Shown: positions 9,974 to 20,052, counted from the first letter of the stretch. The stretch: DNA of 64,000 nt from Rheinheimera pleomorphica (GCF_011634895.1 NZ_SIRR01000008.1:496001-560000), one strand, 5' to 3'. Numbers and translations: made by a program. Notes: generated by a model not told the origin, from the sequence alone.

Positions 9974-10002
9974 ATATGGGGTAACGATGAAAAAAATCCA
10001 AG
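9974..10002 (-). promoter_or_regulatory. Sigma-32 (RpoH) promoter of groESL
   Basis: On the minus strand CTTGGAT (-35) and CCCCATAT (-10) are separated by 14 bases, close to the heat-shock consensus CTTGAAA and CCCCATNT. It lies about 60 bases before the groES start. No CIRCE inverted repeat for HrcA is visible, so RpoH control is the simplest reading. Confidence 0.8.
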
Positions 10003-10207
10003 GGGCAAAGTTAAAATTTCTTAATTTGCGCTTAAGCCAAAGCAGTTAATTTCGTGCTTACTGAAATAAAGCTGCACTGGCGCTGGTCTGTGCCACTGTG
10101 CTGCTGGTCGCATTCAGCAAGCCAGAGCGCGGCTATCGCCGTATACCGCTGCCATGCTAATGTAACGTCAGCCCCCCACGGTGGCGTTTATGAGGAAGTA
10201 TAAGCTG

Positions 10208-11989
10208 ATGTTTAAAGTGTTTTTGATGCCATTGTTACTCTGTTTAAGTGTGCTGGCGCCAACGCTGCAAGCGCAACAAAACGCAGTGCTGGACAGTTTA
10301 CTGAAACCTGATGATCAATTTTTACCGGTCGAACAAGCCTTTGTGTTTGATTTTGTTCAGCAAAAAGACGAGCTCGTTGTCAGCTGGACCATCGCCGATG
10401 GCTACTATTTATATAAAGATAAAATTAAGTTAGGCGGCGTAGCGGTCAGTTTTTCTCATCCCAGCTATCCGGCCAGTATGACGATAGAAGATGAGTTTTT
10501 CGGCGTGACCGACGTCTACTTTCATCAGCTGACACTGCGCATTCCACTGACTGATGTCAGCGAAGACGCGGTATTTAAACTTCAGTATATGGGCTGCGCC
10601 GAAGCCGGGCTTTGCTACCCACCGGTAACCAAAGAGCTGCCATTAGTGGCGCTAAGTGCTGCATCGGGCGGCAGCACAAACAGTGCAGACAGCAGCACCA
10701 CCCCGGCAAGCACACCGGTTTCCAGCCAGAATACGCTGGCAGAAAAACTCAGTGATGGCGCAAGTTTAGCTACCCTGGCCGGTTTCTTTTTACTCGGTTT
10801 AGGCCTGGCCTTTACGCCCTGCGTATTCCCGATGTACCCGATTTTAACCAGCATTATTGTTGGTCAGGGTAAGCAGTTATCCAATAAACGTGCTTTTACG
10901 CTGTCGTTTTCTTATGTGCAGGGCATGGCCATTACTTATTCGTTGCTGGGTTTAGTGGTTGCCAGTTTGGGCGTTAAATTTCAGGGCTATATGCAGCACC
11001 CGGCGGTGTTGATCGTTGCCAGCATTATTTTTGTGCTGCTGGCGCTGGCAATGTTTGGTGTGTTTAACTTAAGCCTGCCGTCTAGCTGGCAGGAAAAAAT
11101 CAGTAACGTCAGTAATAAGCAGCAAGGCGGCTCACATAAAGGCGCCTTTACCATGGGTGCGCTGTCGGGCCTGATTGCTTCGCCCTGCACCACAGCGCCA
11201 TTATCAGCAGCGCTACTGTATGTCGCACAAAGTGGTGATTTATTGCTGGGCGCCATTACACTTTACATTTTAAGCTTAGGCATGGGCCTGCCGTTGCTGC
11301 TGCTGGGTAGCTCCGGTGGGAAACTGCTACCCAAAGCCGGTAACTGGATGAATGCAGTAAAAACCACTTTTGGCTTTTTACTGTTAGCAGTACCGCTGAT
11401 TTTACTTGAGCGTATGCTGCCATTTGGCTATGTACTGGCAGCGGGTTCGCTGTTGCTGCTGTGCTTTGTTATCTATTTGTACCGCACCCTGTTTAGCCTG
11501 CAAAGCGCCACGGCGAAAGCTAGTGTGTTAATTGTCGGCCAGGTACTGTTAATTGGCGCTATTTTACTTAACGTACGCTACTGGTGGCCTGCGCCGGTAG
11601 CAAGCGGCGCTGTGGCGACGGCAGGCCAGCAGCAGGGCTTTGAACTGGTGGGCACGCTGGAGGAATTGAAGCAAAAAATTGCTGACAGCGGTCAGCGCTA
11701 TACCCTGGTGGATCTGTATGCCGACTGGTGTATTGCCTGTAAAGAGTTTGAGCATTTAACCTTTCCTAAACCAGAGGTGCAGGCACAAATGCAAAAGATG
11801 CAGCTGATTAAAGTCGATGTCACTAAGATGACGCGTAAAGATCAGGCTTTACTGGAGAACTACCAGGTGCTGGGCCTGCCCACGCTATTGTTTTTCAGCC
11901 CACAGGGCGAAGAGCTAAGCAGTGCCCGGGTAACCGGTTTTATGAACGCCACTGAGTTTGCCGCCCACCTGGCCCAACTGCAACAATAA
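10208..11989 (+). CDS. dsbD: Thiol:disulfide interchange protein DsbD
   Basis: An inner-membrane protein that carries electrons from cytoplasmic thioredoxin to periplasmic isomerases. The chosen start gives 593 residues with a signal peptide (FLMPLLLCLSVLAPTLQAQ). The three expected modules follow: a periplasmic N-terminal domain with its cysteine pair (YMGCAEAGLCYPP), an eight-helix membrane domain with paired cysteines in FTPCVFPMYP and ASPCTTAPLS, and a C-terminal thioredoxin-like domain with CIAC (ADWCIACKEFE). Starts at 10181 (GTG) and 10190 (ATG) are also in frame; 10208 was chosen because GAGGAA precedes it. Confidence 0.95.
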   Translation: MFKVFLMPLLLCLSVLAPTLQAQQNAVLDSLLKPDDQFLPVEQAFVFDFVQQKDELVVSWTIADGYYLYKDKIKLGGVAVSFSHPSYPASMTIEDEFFGVTDVYFHQLTLRIPLTDVSEDAVFKLQYMGCAEAGLCYPPVTKELPLVALSAASGGSTNSADSSTTPASTPVSSQNTLAEKLSDGASLATLAGFFLLGLGLAFTPCVFPMYPILTSIIVGQGKQLSNKRAFTLSFSYVQGMAITYSLLGLVVASLGVKFQGYMQHPAVLIVASIIFVLLALAMFGVFNLSLPSSWQEKISNVSNKQQGGSHKGAFTMGALSGLIASPCTTAPLSAALLYVAQSGDLLLGAITLYILSLGMGLPLLLLGSSGGKLLPKAGNWMNAVKTTFGFLLLAVPLILLERMLPFGYVLAAGSLLLLCFVIYLYRTLFSLQSATAKASVLIVGQVLLIGAILLNVRYWWPAPVASGAVATAGQQQGFELVGTLEELKQKIADSGQRYTLVDLYADWCIACKEFEHLTFPKPEVQAQMQKMQLIKVDVTKMTRKDQALLENYQVLGLPTLLFFSPQGEELSSARVTGFMNATEFAAHLAQLQQ

Positions 11990-12008
11990 CCCTATCCATC
12001 CCTTTCAG

Positions 12009-12033
12009 GGCGGCGCTTTTTGACAGCGCCGCC
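12009..12033 (+). terminator. Perfect hairpin after dsbD, possible terminator
   Basis: A perfect 9-bp GC-rich stem (GGCGGCGCT / AGCGCCGCC) with a 7-base loop lies 20 bases after the dsbD stop. No T run follows, so it may be a pause site or a protector of the mRNA end. The rest of the 233-base gap before aroQ holds a TATAAT box at 12096-12101, a candidate -10 for aroQ-accBC, without a clear -35. Confidence 0.45.
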
Positions 12034-12222
12034 TACTGCCACCGGCCTTCTGGCTGATAAGACCAGTATTTTGCTGCCATTTGTCACGATTTCACTATAA
12101 TAAGGCGCTAACGTTAAGCCAATGGCACTGAGTGTGACAGATTTTCGTCAAACAGATGCAATTACCGCTTAGCTTTGGCAAGATAGTGCCGGATCACAAC
12201 AATTAGCGGGAATAACGCACAA

Positions 12223-12678
12223 ATGGCGGCAACTTATCGGATTTTAGTTCTAAATGGCCCTAACCTGAATATGTTGGGCGTGCGTGAACCAGCAGTGTAT
12301 GGTGCCGCTACGCTTGATACTATTATTAATGACCTGACGGAACAGGCAGCGGCGAAAAGTGTCGAACTGACGCACTTACAATCGAACGCCGAGCACGAAT
12401 TGGTAACAGCCATTCAGCAAAGCCTGGGCCAGCAGGATTATATTCTGATTAATCCCGGTGCTTTTACCCATACCAGTGTGGCCATTCGTGATGCCCTGCT
12501 GGCGGTGGCCATACCTTTTATTGAAGTGCATTTATCTAATGTACATGCGCGCGAAAGTTTTCGCCGCCACTCGTATTTATCTGATATCGCCAAAGGGGTG
12601 ATCTGTGGTCTGGGGGCCAAGGGTTATCACTACGCTCTTGATGCGGCGGTAGCAGCGTTACAAACAACCAAACAGTAA
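12223..12678 (+). CDS. aroQ: 3-dehydroquinate dehydratase, type II
   Basis: A 151-residue cytoplasmic dodecameric enzyme of the shikimate pathway, converting 3-dehydroquinate to 3-dehydroshikimate. The type II signatures are present: [18 protein letters not shown] at the N-terminus (Arg and Tyr of the active-site loop), [17 protein letters not shown] and [17 protein letters not shown] with the catalytic histidine. It heads the aroQ-accB-accC cluster, 23 bases before accB, an arrangement common in gammaproteobacteria. Confidence 0.97.
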   Translation: MAATYRILVLNGPNLNMLGVREPAVYGAATLDTIINDLTEQAAAKSVELTHLQSNAEHELVTAIQQSLGQQDYILINPGAFTHTSVAIRDALLAVAIPFIEVHLSNVHARESFRRHSYLSDIAKGVICGLGAKGYHYALDAAVAALQTTKQ

Positions 12679-12701
12679 TAACTAAATCAGGCTAAAAAGA
12701 C

Positions 12702-13157
12702 ATGGATATTAGAAAGATTAAAAAATTGATCGAGCTGTTAGAAGAGTCAGGCATTTCTGAGCTTGAGATCACTGAAGGTGAAGAGTCAGTGCGCATCAGC
12801 CGTAATGGCCCGGCCCAGCACTACGCGCCTATGCAGCACTATGCGCCGGCACCGCAACAACAGGCTCCGGCCGCAGCACCGGCGGCTGCAGCCCCTGCCG
12901 CCGAAGCACCAAAAGCCATTAGCGGCCATGTAGTGAAGTCACCTATGGTGGGTTCGTTCTACCGTGCAGCCTCACCTACGGCAAAAGCCTTTGTTGAAGT
13001 AGGCCAGAGCGTAAAAGCAGGCGATACCCTGTGTATCGTTGAAGCAATGAAAATGATGAACCAGATCCAGTCTGACAAGGCCGGTGTGGTAAAAGAAATT
13101 CTGGTAGAGAACGGCGATGCGGTTGAGTTTGATCAACCTCTGTTCGTGATCGAATAA
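12702..13157 (+). CDS. accB: Biotin carboxyl carrier protein of acetyl-CoA carboxylase
   Basis: A 151-residue carrier protein. The N-terminal domain ([23 protein letters not shown]) is joined by a proline/alanine/glutamine-rich linker (about 40-70) to the biotinyl domain, with the biotin-accepting lysine at residue 117 in EAMKMMN. It moves carboxyl groups from biotin carboxylase to the carboxyltransferase in the first step of fatty acid synthesis. It lies 16 bases before accC and is surely co-transcribed with it. Confidence 0.98.
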   Translation: MDIRKIKKLIELLEESGISELEITEGEESVRISRNGPAQHYAPMQHYAPAPQQQAPAAAPAAAAPAAEAPKAISGHVVKSPMVGSFYRAASPTAKAFVEVGQSVKAGDTLCIVEAMKMMNQIQSDKAGVVKEILVENGDAVEFDQPLFVIE

Positions 13158-13173
13158 CGCAAAAGGCAGACTG

Positions 13174-14517
13174 ATGCTAGAAAAAGTACTGATTGCCAAC
13201 CGCGGCGAAATTGCACTGCGCATATTACGCGCCTGCAAAGAGCTGGGCATTAAAACGGTGGCCGTACACTCTACGGTAGACCGTAATTTAAAACATGTGC
13301 TGCTGGCCGACGAAACCATTTGTATTGGCCCGGCGCCGTCACCACAAAGCTACTTAAATATCCCGGCGCTGATTGCCGCGGCTGAAGTGACCAATGCCCA
13401 GGCGATCCACCCGGGGTACGGTTTCTTAGCCGAGCGCGCTGACTTTGCCCAGCAGGTAGAAGAAAGCGGCCTGGTATTTATTGGCCCACACCCGGAATCT
13501 ATCCGCTTAATGGGTGACAAGGTATCGGCGATTGAAGCGATGAAAAAGGCCGGTGTACCTTGTGTACCGGGCTCTGACGGCGCGGTTGGCGATGATGCCG
13601 ACACCAATAAAGCCATTGCCAAACGTATCGGCTACCCGATTATCGTTAAAGCCGCTGGCGGCGGCGGTGGCCGTGGTATGCGCGTGGTGCGCAGCGAAGA
13701 AGAACTGGTTAGCTCTATCGAAATGACCAAAGCCGAAGCAAAAGCCGCTTTTGGTAATGACATGGTATACATGGAGAAATTCCTTGAGAACCCTCGTCAT
13801 ATCGAAATTCAGGTATTAGCCGATGGCCAGGGTAATGCGATTCACTTAGGTGAACGTGACTGCTCGATGCAGCGCCGCCACCAGAAAGTGGTCGAAGAAG
13901 CACCGGCACCGGGCATTACACCAGAGCTGCGCGCCTTTATCGGTGGCCGCTGCGTGGATGCCTGTAAGGTAATGAACTACCGCGGCGCCGGCACCTTCGA
14001 GTTCCTGTTTGAAAACGGCGAGTTCTTCTTTATCGAGATGAACACCCGTATTCAGGTAGAGCATCCGGTAACCGAGATGATCAGCGGCGTTGACCTGATT
14101 AAAGAGCAGCTGCGCATCGCCTCGGGCATGCCACTGACCATTAAGCAGGAAGATATCGTTATTCGTGGCCACGCGGTAGAGTGCCGTATTAACGCTGAAG
14201 ATCCAAAAACCTTCATGCCATCGCCGGGCAAGATCACCCGCTTCCACCCGCCAGGTGGTAACGGTATCCGCTGGGATTCACATATCTATGCCGATTACAG
14301 CGTACCGCCAAACTACGATTCAATGGTCGGTAAGCTGATTACTTACGGTGAAACGCGAGATATTGCCATCGCCCGCATGCGTAACGCACTGGACGAATTA
14401 CTGGTAGAAGGCATAAAAACCAATATCCCGCTGCATAAAGATATTATGCGCGACGCAGGTTTCTGCCAGGGTGGCACCAATATCCACTATCTGGAACATA
14501 AGCTGGGCATTAAATAA
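13174..14517 (+). CDS. accC: Biotin carboxylase subunit of acetyl-CoA carboxylase
   Basis: A 447-residue ATP-grasp enzyme that carboxylates the biotin on AccB. It opens with [20 protein letters not shown], carries the glycine-rich ATP loop [14 protein letters not shown], the signature [16 protein letters not shown] and the biotin-carboxylase C-terminal domain starting near [12 protein letters not shown]. Length is the standard one. A strong terminator follows, so the accBC transcript ends here and does not continue into the unknown operon. Confidence 0.98.
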   Translation: MLEKVLIANRGEIALRILRACKELGIKTVAVHSTVDRNLKHVLLADETICIGPAPSPQSYLNIPALIAAAEVTNAQAIHPGYGFLAERADFAQQVEESGLVFIGPHPESIRLMGDKVSAIEAMKKAGVPCVPGSDGAVGDDADTNKAIAKRIGYPIIVKAAGGGGGRGMRVVRSEEELVSSIEMTKAEAKAAFGNDMVYMEKFLENPRHIEIQVLADGQGNAIHLGERDCSMQRRHQKVVEEAPAPGITPELRAFIGGRCVDACKVMNYRGAGTFEFLFENGEFFFIEMNTRIQVEHPVTEMISGVDLIKEQLRIASGMPLTIKQEDIVIRGHAVECRINAEDPKTFMPSPGKITRFHPPGGNGIRWDSHIYADYSVPPNYDSMVGKLITYGETRDIAIARMRNALDELLVEGIKTNIPLHKDIMRDAGFCQGGTNIHYLEHKLGIK

Positions 14518-14544
14518 CCCGCTCAGCACCTGTTCCTGCTCTGT

Positions 14545-14574
14545 GAAAACCGCCGTTATCGGCGGTTTTCTTTT
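14545..14574 (+). terminator. Terminator of accBC
   Basis: A perfect 10-bp stem (GAAAACCGCC / GGCGGTTTTC) with a 6-base loop followed by TTTT lies 27 bases after the accC stop. Confidence 0.9.
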
Positions 14575-14682
14575 GCGTTAGATATCATCAGCTTTTCAAC
14601 TTCCCGCTAAATTTTCTGTGACAAAAAGGTTAATTTGCACTAGGTTTAAGCAGCTTTGGCTAGTTATTGTCACGGAGGATAT

Positions 14683-16236
14683 ATGACGCTAATGTTTCGC
14701 CGCTGCTACAACCGTTATCTGCTGGCTGCTGCACTGTATACCTTCACGTTAGCCGTCAATGCGCAGCCCATGGCGGCGCCAGGTGATAAAACCCACGCCG
14801 TGCAACTGAAACTGGCTGCCGTGCCAGACAAGCCCGGGCTGTGGCAAAAGCATGAATTCAGCATTAAAGAAGACAAAGAGCAGCGCTTTTATGTGCGTGG
14901 CTTAAACCCGGCCGCCCCCCTGTCAATACAACTGATTAGTGCCGATCCAACATTAGCCGCTACGATTTCGTTGCACCGCTTAAGTTGGATGAAAGCCGAG
15001 CATCAGGCCAGTTTGCAAGGTGGTGATTTTAACTATAGCGGTCGCGCTTACGGCGATGTCGGGATCCGTATCAGGCCGCACGCCGATACCAGCAGCAAAG
15101 CCACTTTACTGATCTGGCAAGGCGAGCCTGTCGCTAAACCTCTGGTCAGTTTTTATAACCGACCATCCGCCGACACCACACAGCAACAGCGCCCGCATGC
15201 TGATAGCAGCGTGCAGTGGTGGCAGCTAGCCGTGGTCGCCTTACTGGCAAGTATCGCTTTTTTACTCTTTAGGCACCTCAAAAAACCTGCCGCTAATGCG
15301 GTGCTCGCCGCCGCGTTGGTATCGGCAATGCTCGTTGTGGCCAGCCCACCGCTCAGTGCGCAAGATAAGGATAAAGAAAAACCTAAACCCGCCGCAACGG
15401 CGCAGCCGGCACCCGACCCATACGAGATACCAGCAGATGCCAAACCCGCGGCAACCGAGCCGATGGATAAAAACAAAGCCGCCAGCGCCACTCCGGATGA
15501 TAAAGATAAAGCGCGTGTTACCGACAACGCTGGCAGTGCGCCAAAAGATGATGTAGCAGCTGTTCCGAAAGACAATACTGACGCTGACAGTAAACCGGAC
15601 ACGGCTGTCGATGCTTCATCTGAGCCAGCGGCAGAGTATAGCGACCGCTTGGCACAAGCCGAGCAACGTATTGCTGATTTGGCACAGCAAGTTGATAATA
15701 ACCGCGCTGAACTGGAGCGGCTGCAGTATTTGCTGGAACAGGACAGGCAAAACGAGCCCGATGCCGACAACTTCCCTGCCCTTGCGCTTAGCTGTAAACC
15801 GCCACAGATTGATGGCGATGGTCTGATCCGCGATGGCGATGCGCAGTGGGAAAACTTCGAGCGCTGCCAGCAATGCTATGCGCAGCCGCTACAAGATCTG
15901 GAAAACCAGCTGTTGCTGTATGAGAAGCTACGCGTGTATTACCGCAGCACCAAAGACTACGTCAATAATGTTATTACGCTGGGCGACAAGGCCCCAAAAC
16001 CTCACAGCCTGATAGAAAATACCTGGGCAGCACAAAAGTACGCAATTAATCAAACATTTAGTAAAACCAAACAAGCGTATGACAATAAATTACCTGAATT
16101 GAACAATAAACTCAGCAGCATTTTAGACCGCATCGGCCAGTGCGAAACCAACTTTAACGACAACCCAATGTGGCGCCAGACCAGCGGTTTATTTTTTTAT
16201 AATACTATGGCCATCAGCTATAAAAGGAGCGACTAA
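14683..16236 (+). CDS. Unknown membrane-anchored protein with acidic/Ala-Lys linker, coiled coil and Cys-containing C-terminal domain
   Basis: A 517-residue protein I do not recognise. It has an N-terminal signal peptide (about 1-28), a beta-rich periplasmic domain (about 35-160), a transmembrane helix (about 180-196), a second hydrophobic stretch (203-226) that itself looks like a signal peptide ending PLSAQ, a low-complexity Ala/Pro/Lys/Asp linker (about 227-316), a coiled coil (about 318-355) and a C-terminal domain with CQQC and two further cysteines. The start has GGAGG just upstream. The stop overlaps the next start (TAATG), so it forms an operon with the OmpA-like gene. An envelope-spanning structural role is inference. 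Confidence 0.75.
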   Translation: MTLMFRRCYNRYLLAAALYTFTLAVNAQPMAAPGDKTHAVQLKLAAVPDKPGLWQKHEFSIKEDKEQRFYVRGLNPAAPLSIQLISADPTLAATISLHRLSWMKAEHQASLQGGDFNYSGRAYGDVGIRIRPHADTSSKATLLIWQGEPVAKPLVSFYNRPSADTTQQQRPHADSSVQWWQLAVVALLASIAFLLFRHLKKPAANAVLAAALVSAMLVVASPPLSAQDKDKEKPKPAATAQPAPDPYEIPADAKPAATEPMDKNKAASATPDDKDKARVTDNAGSAPKDDVAAVPKDNTDADSKPDTAVDASSEPAAEYSDRLAQAEQRIADLAQQVDNNRAELERLQYLLEQDRQNEPDADNFPALALSCKPPQIDGDGLIRDGDAQWENFERCQQCYAQPLQDLENQLLLYEKLRVYYRSTKDYVNNVITLGDKAPKPHSLIENTWAAQKYAINQTFSKTKQAYDNKLPELNNKLSSILDRIGQCETNFNDNPMWRQTSGLFFYNTMAISYKRSD

Positions 16237-17519
16237 TGCCGCTTAAGTATACCGCGTTATTGCTGTTGCTACCTTGCGCTGTCATAGCCGGGCAAGCAGA
16301 CAATACCCCCCCGCCAAAGCCACACCCGCTAAAAGCGTCAACCCAGCGCCTGATTGATGTAACACCCGGCGCCAAGCAGGCTTTGTCACTTGCAGCAGAG
16401 GGTGACATAACACCGTTAACTACTGCGGAATTAGAGCAGCTGATTATTGATGCTGGTGGCAGCCTGACTAAGCATGGCCGTAACTTTGCCGACGAGCTGG
16501 AACAAACCGGTGCCACCGGGCAATTTAGCGCTGAAGAAATAGCACAAATGGTGGCGCAAACCGCTAAAGGCAAAGTTAACGCCGGCCATATCCGCAAAAT
16601 ACTGCAGCAACGTGAAGCCGCACAGCAGCCCAGCCTGGTGGGTGGTCGCCAGTCCGATGACTGCCCCGGCCTGGTGTATGGCGCTGGCAAACGGGAAATC
16701 TGTTTACCGCTGGCCGAGCTGTCGTTTGCCGACCGGGTCGTGGCTTTTACGCCGGGCGAAAAGCCATCAAAAGTGCCGTTCAATAACCCCGCTAAAGCGT
16801 TGGGCGAACCGGATTACCGCGCTACGCAATCCCCGGATTTTATCTCGATTGGCTGTGATGGCGAGTTGCTAGTACAGTTTACCGACAATGTACTGGTTGA
16901 TGTCGCCGGGCCGGATTTATACATTTTTGAAGTCGGCCCCTTTGTCGAGAAAACCGAACTGGCGATCTCGCAGGATGGCAGCAGTTGGCTGGAGGTAGGC
17001 GTAATTGAAGGCGCACGCTCTGATGTTGATATTAACGGTTTGGTGGCAGCAGGCGAGCACTACAATTATGTGCGGTTGCGTAACGCCGGTAAAAGCTGTG
17101 GTGGCATGCACAGTGGCGCCGATATTGATGCGATAGCCGCTGTTGGTGCCGAGATCCGCTTATCGCTGGATAGCGCCTTGCTATTTGATGTCGGTAAATA
17201 CCAGCTAAAACCCGAAGCCAAAACGGCGCTGGATGAACTATTGGCCAAAGTTGCCGCTTATGGCCCCGATATCCGCGTGACGGTAGAGGGCCATACCGAC
17301 AGCACTGGCTCGGATAGCGATAACAAGTTACTGTCCGAGCAACGCGCTATGTCCGTTTGGCAGTATCTGGCGCCAGGGTTAACGCTGTCAGCGCAGCAGG
17401 TCAGTATAAAAGGCTATGGCGAAAGCCGGCCGGTGGCCAGCAATGATGACGAAGAAGGCCGGGCATTGAATCGCCGGGTCGATTTACTGATAAAACCGGG
17501 TAGCCGGTTAAAACGCTAA
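16236..17519 (+). CDS. OmpA-family cell-surface protein
   Basis: A 427-residue protein with a signal peptide (ALLLLLPCAVIAG). A helical N-terminal part (about 20-130) is followed by a beta-sandwich-like region (about 140-300) and a C-terminal OmpA peptidoglycan-binding domain (about 305-425) recognisable by LLFDVGKYQLKPEAKTALD, VEGHTDSTGSDSDNKLLSEQRA and GYGESRPVASNDDEEGRALNRRVD. The aspartate and arginine that hold diaminopimelate are present. There is no beta-barrel domain, so it is likely periplasmic or surface-exposed and attached to the wall non-covalently. It is coupled to the preceding gene by a TAATG overlap. Confidence 0.85.
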   Translation: MPLKYTALLLLLPCAVIAGQADNTPPPKPHPLKASTQRLIDVTPGAKQALSLAAEGDITPLTTAELEQLIIDAGGSLTKHGRNFADELEQTGATGQFSAEEIAQMVAQTAKGKVNAGHIRKILQQREAAQQPSLVGGRQSDDCPGLVYGAGKREICLPLAELSFADRVVAFTPGEKPSKVPFNNPAKALGEPDYRATQSPDFISIGCDGELLVQFTDNVLVDVAGPDLYIFEVGPFVEKTELAISQDGSSWLEVGVIEGARSDVDINGLVAAGEHYNYVRLRNAGKSCGGMHSGADIDAIAAVGAEIRLSLDSALLFDVGKYQLKPEAKTALDELLAKVAAYGPDIRVTVEGHTDSTGSDSDNKLLSEQRAMSVWQYLAPGLTLSAQQVSIKGYGESRPVASNDDEEGRALNRRVDLLIKPGSRLKR

Positions 17520-17531
17520 CAGGAGAGCGCC

Positions 17532-18080
17532 ATGCGACTGCGCGCCATCTTAATCAGCACTGCGTTGCTGTGCACTGCACCACTGCAAGCCGAAGAACCG
17601 GTATCAGGTTTTAACTGGGCTAACTGGGCAAAAGCGCTGAATGAATCCCCCTGCAACTGGTTTAACACTGAACAATGGCAGCAACTGCTTAAGACGGACT
17701 ATCAGGCGCAGGCGAGCAACAGCAAAGAGGCAACCCGTTGTAAATTTACTAATAATGCGCAAACGCCACTTTTAACGATCAGTATTCGCAGTATGGCCAA
17801 CGCCGCTGCAGTCAATGCCGAGCGAGATGGCATGTTGGCGCAAATCAACCAATATGGCAGTGGCCGTTTTGAACAACTACCAACAAGCCAACAGGCGGTA
17901 ACCGCTATTTTGCGCAAAGATAAGCTGCAGCTGTTTATCTTTGCCAACAACAATAATGAAACAGCCTTTATCTTACTCAGTGGCCACCCGATAAGAACTG
18001 ATTCTGCTGAGCAAAAAACGCTGCGTAAAACCAGGTTAACGCAAACGGCTGAGCAAATTTTTAGCCACTTTGGTTTTTAG
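17532..18080 (+). CDS. Small secreted protein of unknown function
   Basis: A 182-residue protein with a clear signal peptide (AILISTALLCTAPLQAEE). The mature part has two cysteines (SPCNWF and TRCKFT) that could form a disulfide and a pattern of alternating strands, with a helical end. No family is recognised. It starts 12 bases after the OmpA-like gene behind AGGAGAG, so it is the third gene of the same envelope operon. The 84 bases to prmA contain no clear terminator, so prmA may be partly co-transcribed. Confidence 0.7.
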   Translation: MRLRAILISTALLCTAPLQAEEPVSGFNWANWAKALNESPCNWFNTEQWQQLLKTDYQAQASNSKEATRCKFTNNAQTPLLTISIRSMANAAAVNAERDGMLAQINQYGSGRFEQLPTSQQAVTAILRKDKLQLFIFANNNNETAFILLSGHPIRTDSAEQKTLRKTRLTQTAEQIFSHFGF

Positions 18081-18164
18081 CGCCGTTTACGCCACGGCTG
18101 CACGAATACTGAATTTCAGGTAAACTGCGACGAATTTTTCTGTATACCTGTACTGAGACTGATT

Positions 18165-19049
18165 ATGCCCTGGATCCAACTGCGTGTTAGCACCACTGAA
18201 GAAAAAGCCGAACAAGTCAGCGATATGCTAATGGGCTGGGGTGCGCAAGCGGTGAGCTTTCTGGACGCACATGACACCCCCATTTACGAGCCGATGCCGG
18301 GTGAAGTGCTGTACTGGGCCAACACCGTCGTCGTTGGTCTGTTTGATGCTGAGCATCCAATGGACAAGGTACTAAAGCAGCTGCATCAGGTATCGTTTTT
18401 TAAAGGACAGCCAGATTACAAACTGGAGCAACTGGAAGATAAAGACTGGGAACGCGAGTGGATGGATAACTTCCACCCGATTAAGTTTGGAAAGCGTTTG
18501 TGGGTGTGCCCGAGCTGGCGTGAGATACCTGACCCTGCAGCAGTAAACGTAATGCTGGACCCGGGCCTAGCCTTTGGTACCGGCACCCACCCAACGACGG
18601 CACTTTGTATGCAATGGCTGGATGCCACTATACAACCCGATCAAACCGTGGTCGATTTTGGCTGCGGCTCCGGCATTTTGGGCATAGCGGCGTTAAAACT
18701 GGGGGCCAAACGAGTGATTGGTGTCGATATCGACCCGCAAGCAATAGAAGCCAGCACCGCCAATGCCAAACGAAATAGTGTCGAAGGTCAGATAGAGCTG
18801 TATCTGCCCAAAGATCAGCCGAAAGATTTTCAGGCCGATGTGGTCGTTGCCAACATTCTGGCCGGCCCGCTGGCCGAGTTGAAAGCGATTATCAGTGCTT
18901 ACGTTAAACCGGGTGGCGTGCTGGCGCTGTCGGGCATTTTACAAAGTCAGGCACAAAGTGTGATAGAGGCCTACAGCGACGAATTCAGTTTTGACCCGAT
19001 CGCTGTGCAGGATGAATGGGTGCGTTTAAGCGGCCGCAAAACACAATAA
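18165..19049 (+). CDS. prmA: Ribosomal protein L11 methyltransferase
   Basis: A 294-residue cytoplasmic SAM-dependent enzyme that trimethylates L11 before or during ribosome assembly. The N-terminal substrate domain begins [22 protein letters not shown]. The methyltransferase core shows [36 protein letters not shown] and [14 protein letters not shown], all typical of PrmA. The gene often sits between accC and dusB-fis; here an unknown operon precedes it and dusB-fis lies 32 kb away. Confidence 0.97.
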   Translation: MPWIQLRVSTTEEKAEQVSDMLMGWGAQAVSFLDAHDTPIYEPMPGEVLYWANTVVVGLFDAEHPMDKVLKQLHQVSFFKGQPDYKLEQLEDKDWEREWMDNFHPIKFGKRLWVCPSWREIPDPAAVNVMLDPGLAFGTGTHPTTALCMQWLDATIQPDQTVVDFGCGSGILGIAALKLGAKRVIGVDIDPQAIEASTANAKRNSVEGQIELYLPKDQPKDFQADVVVANILAGPLAELKAIISAYVKPGGVLALSGILQSQAQSVIEAYSDEFSFDPIAVQDEWVRLSGRKTQ

Positions 19050-19050
19050 A

Positions 19051-20052
19051 TTATTGTCGTCGGGCGGAACGTTTTTTTTTCTGTTGGTACATTTCAGCGT
19101 CGGCACGTTTTAGTATTTCACTCATTTGCTCGCCCGGCGCCGCCACCACTAGCCCCACGCTGGCGCCCTGGTAATGCAGCATGGTATCGGCAATATCAAA
19201 ATTGCCTCTGGTGCTATCAAAGATCTGCTCGCGCAACGCCCTGGCTGCATGGCTGATATCATTGCCTGTTATTAAGCCAAAAATAACAAACTCATCACCA
19301 CCAATACGACTGATAAAATCACCCTCACGCCGCTCTTGCTGTAAGCTGGCGCTGATGGCCAGTAAAAACCGGTCGCCGGCATCATGACCGTATTGATCAT
19401 TAATGCGTTTAAAATCATCAAGGTCGATATAAGCAACAAACACAGCACTGCCGTTGCGCTGACCATTGGCCAGCATACGTTGTAACTCGCTCTCCAGTGC
19501 CCGCCGGTTACCCAGCCCCGTCAACGGATCGGTTAAAGCCACATTGCGAAACTGGCGGTTTTCCTGGGCCAGTTGCTGCAGTAATTGTTCGCGTTCAACC
19601 TGCATGGCGATAAGGCGGCTAATCAGTTGCAGTAAGGTCGCACTACCGGCCGATACCACAGTTTTTTCTGTGCTGGCCGCACAGACAGTGCCGTATAGCA
19701 GTCCGTCTGACAGCTGCACCGGCGCGCTAATGTAAGTGCTGATACCTAACTCTGCTGCGGCGGCGGAATCGCCCCAACATGCGCTAACGTCGCTGGTAAC
19801 AAACTGTTGTTGCTCTAATGCTCTTTTGCATAGTGTATCGTTCCAGTCCACCGTCAGGCCCTCATTCAGCTGCAGCTGGCCGGTGTTTAGTGAATACACT
19901 ATGTGCTGTACACCTTTGTTTAAATCTATGCGGGTAAAATACGCCGACTCCAGACCGGTAGACTGCTGTAATAACTGAATTAATGCCCTAACCTGTTGTT
20001 CAAGACCGTCACCGTCTATTGACTGACTGAGCTCTTTCAGGATGTCGTCCAT
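19051..20052 (-). CDS. Diguanylate cyclase with GAF sensor domain
   Basis: A 333-residue protein that probably makes c-di-GMP. The N-terminal region (about 20-155) reads as a GAF domain, without membrane helices, so it senses a cytoplasmic ligand or partner. A short coiled coil (about 150-170) leads to the GGDEF domain: LTDPLTGLGNRRALE, then RIGGDEFVIFG with the catalytic motif at 251-255. An RxxD product-inhibition site (RREGD, R242 to D245) lies exactly five residues upstream, so feedback inhibition is expected. It is convergent with prmA, with one base between the stops. Confidence 0.9.
   Translation of the reverse strand: MDDILKELSQSIDGDGLEQQVRALIQLLQQSTGLESAYFTRIDLNKGVQHIVYSLNTGQLQLNEGLTVDWNDTLCKRALEQQQFVTSDVSACWGDSAAAAELGISTYISAPVQLSDGLLYGTVCAASTEKTVVSAGSATLLQLISRLIAMQVEREQLLQQLAQENRQFRNVALTDPLTGLGNRRALESELQRMLANGQRNGSAVFVAYIDLDDFKRINDQYGHDAGDRFLLAISASLQQERREGDFISRIGGDEFVIFGLITGNDISHAARALREQIFDSTRGNFDIADTMLHYQGASVGLVVAAPGEQMSEILKRADAEMYQQKKKRSARRQ

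Noticed and set aside
15153-15770. 205-codon Ser/Ala-rich frame on the minus strand
   Set aside because: It mirrors the Ala/Lys/Asp-rich linker and coiled coil of the sense protein; low complexity, no ribosome binding site.
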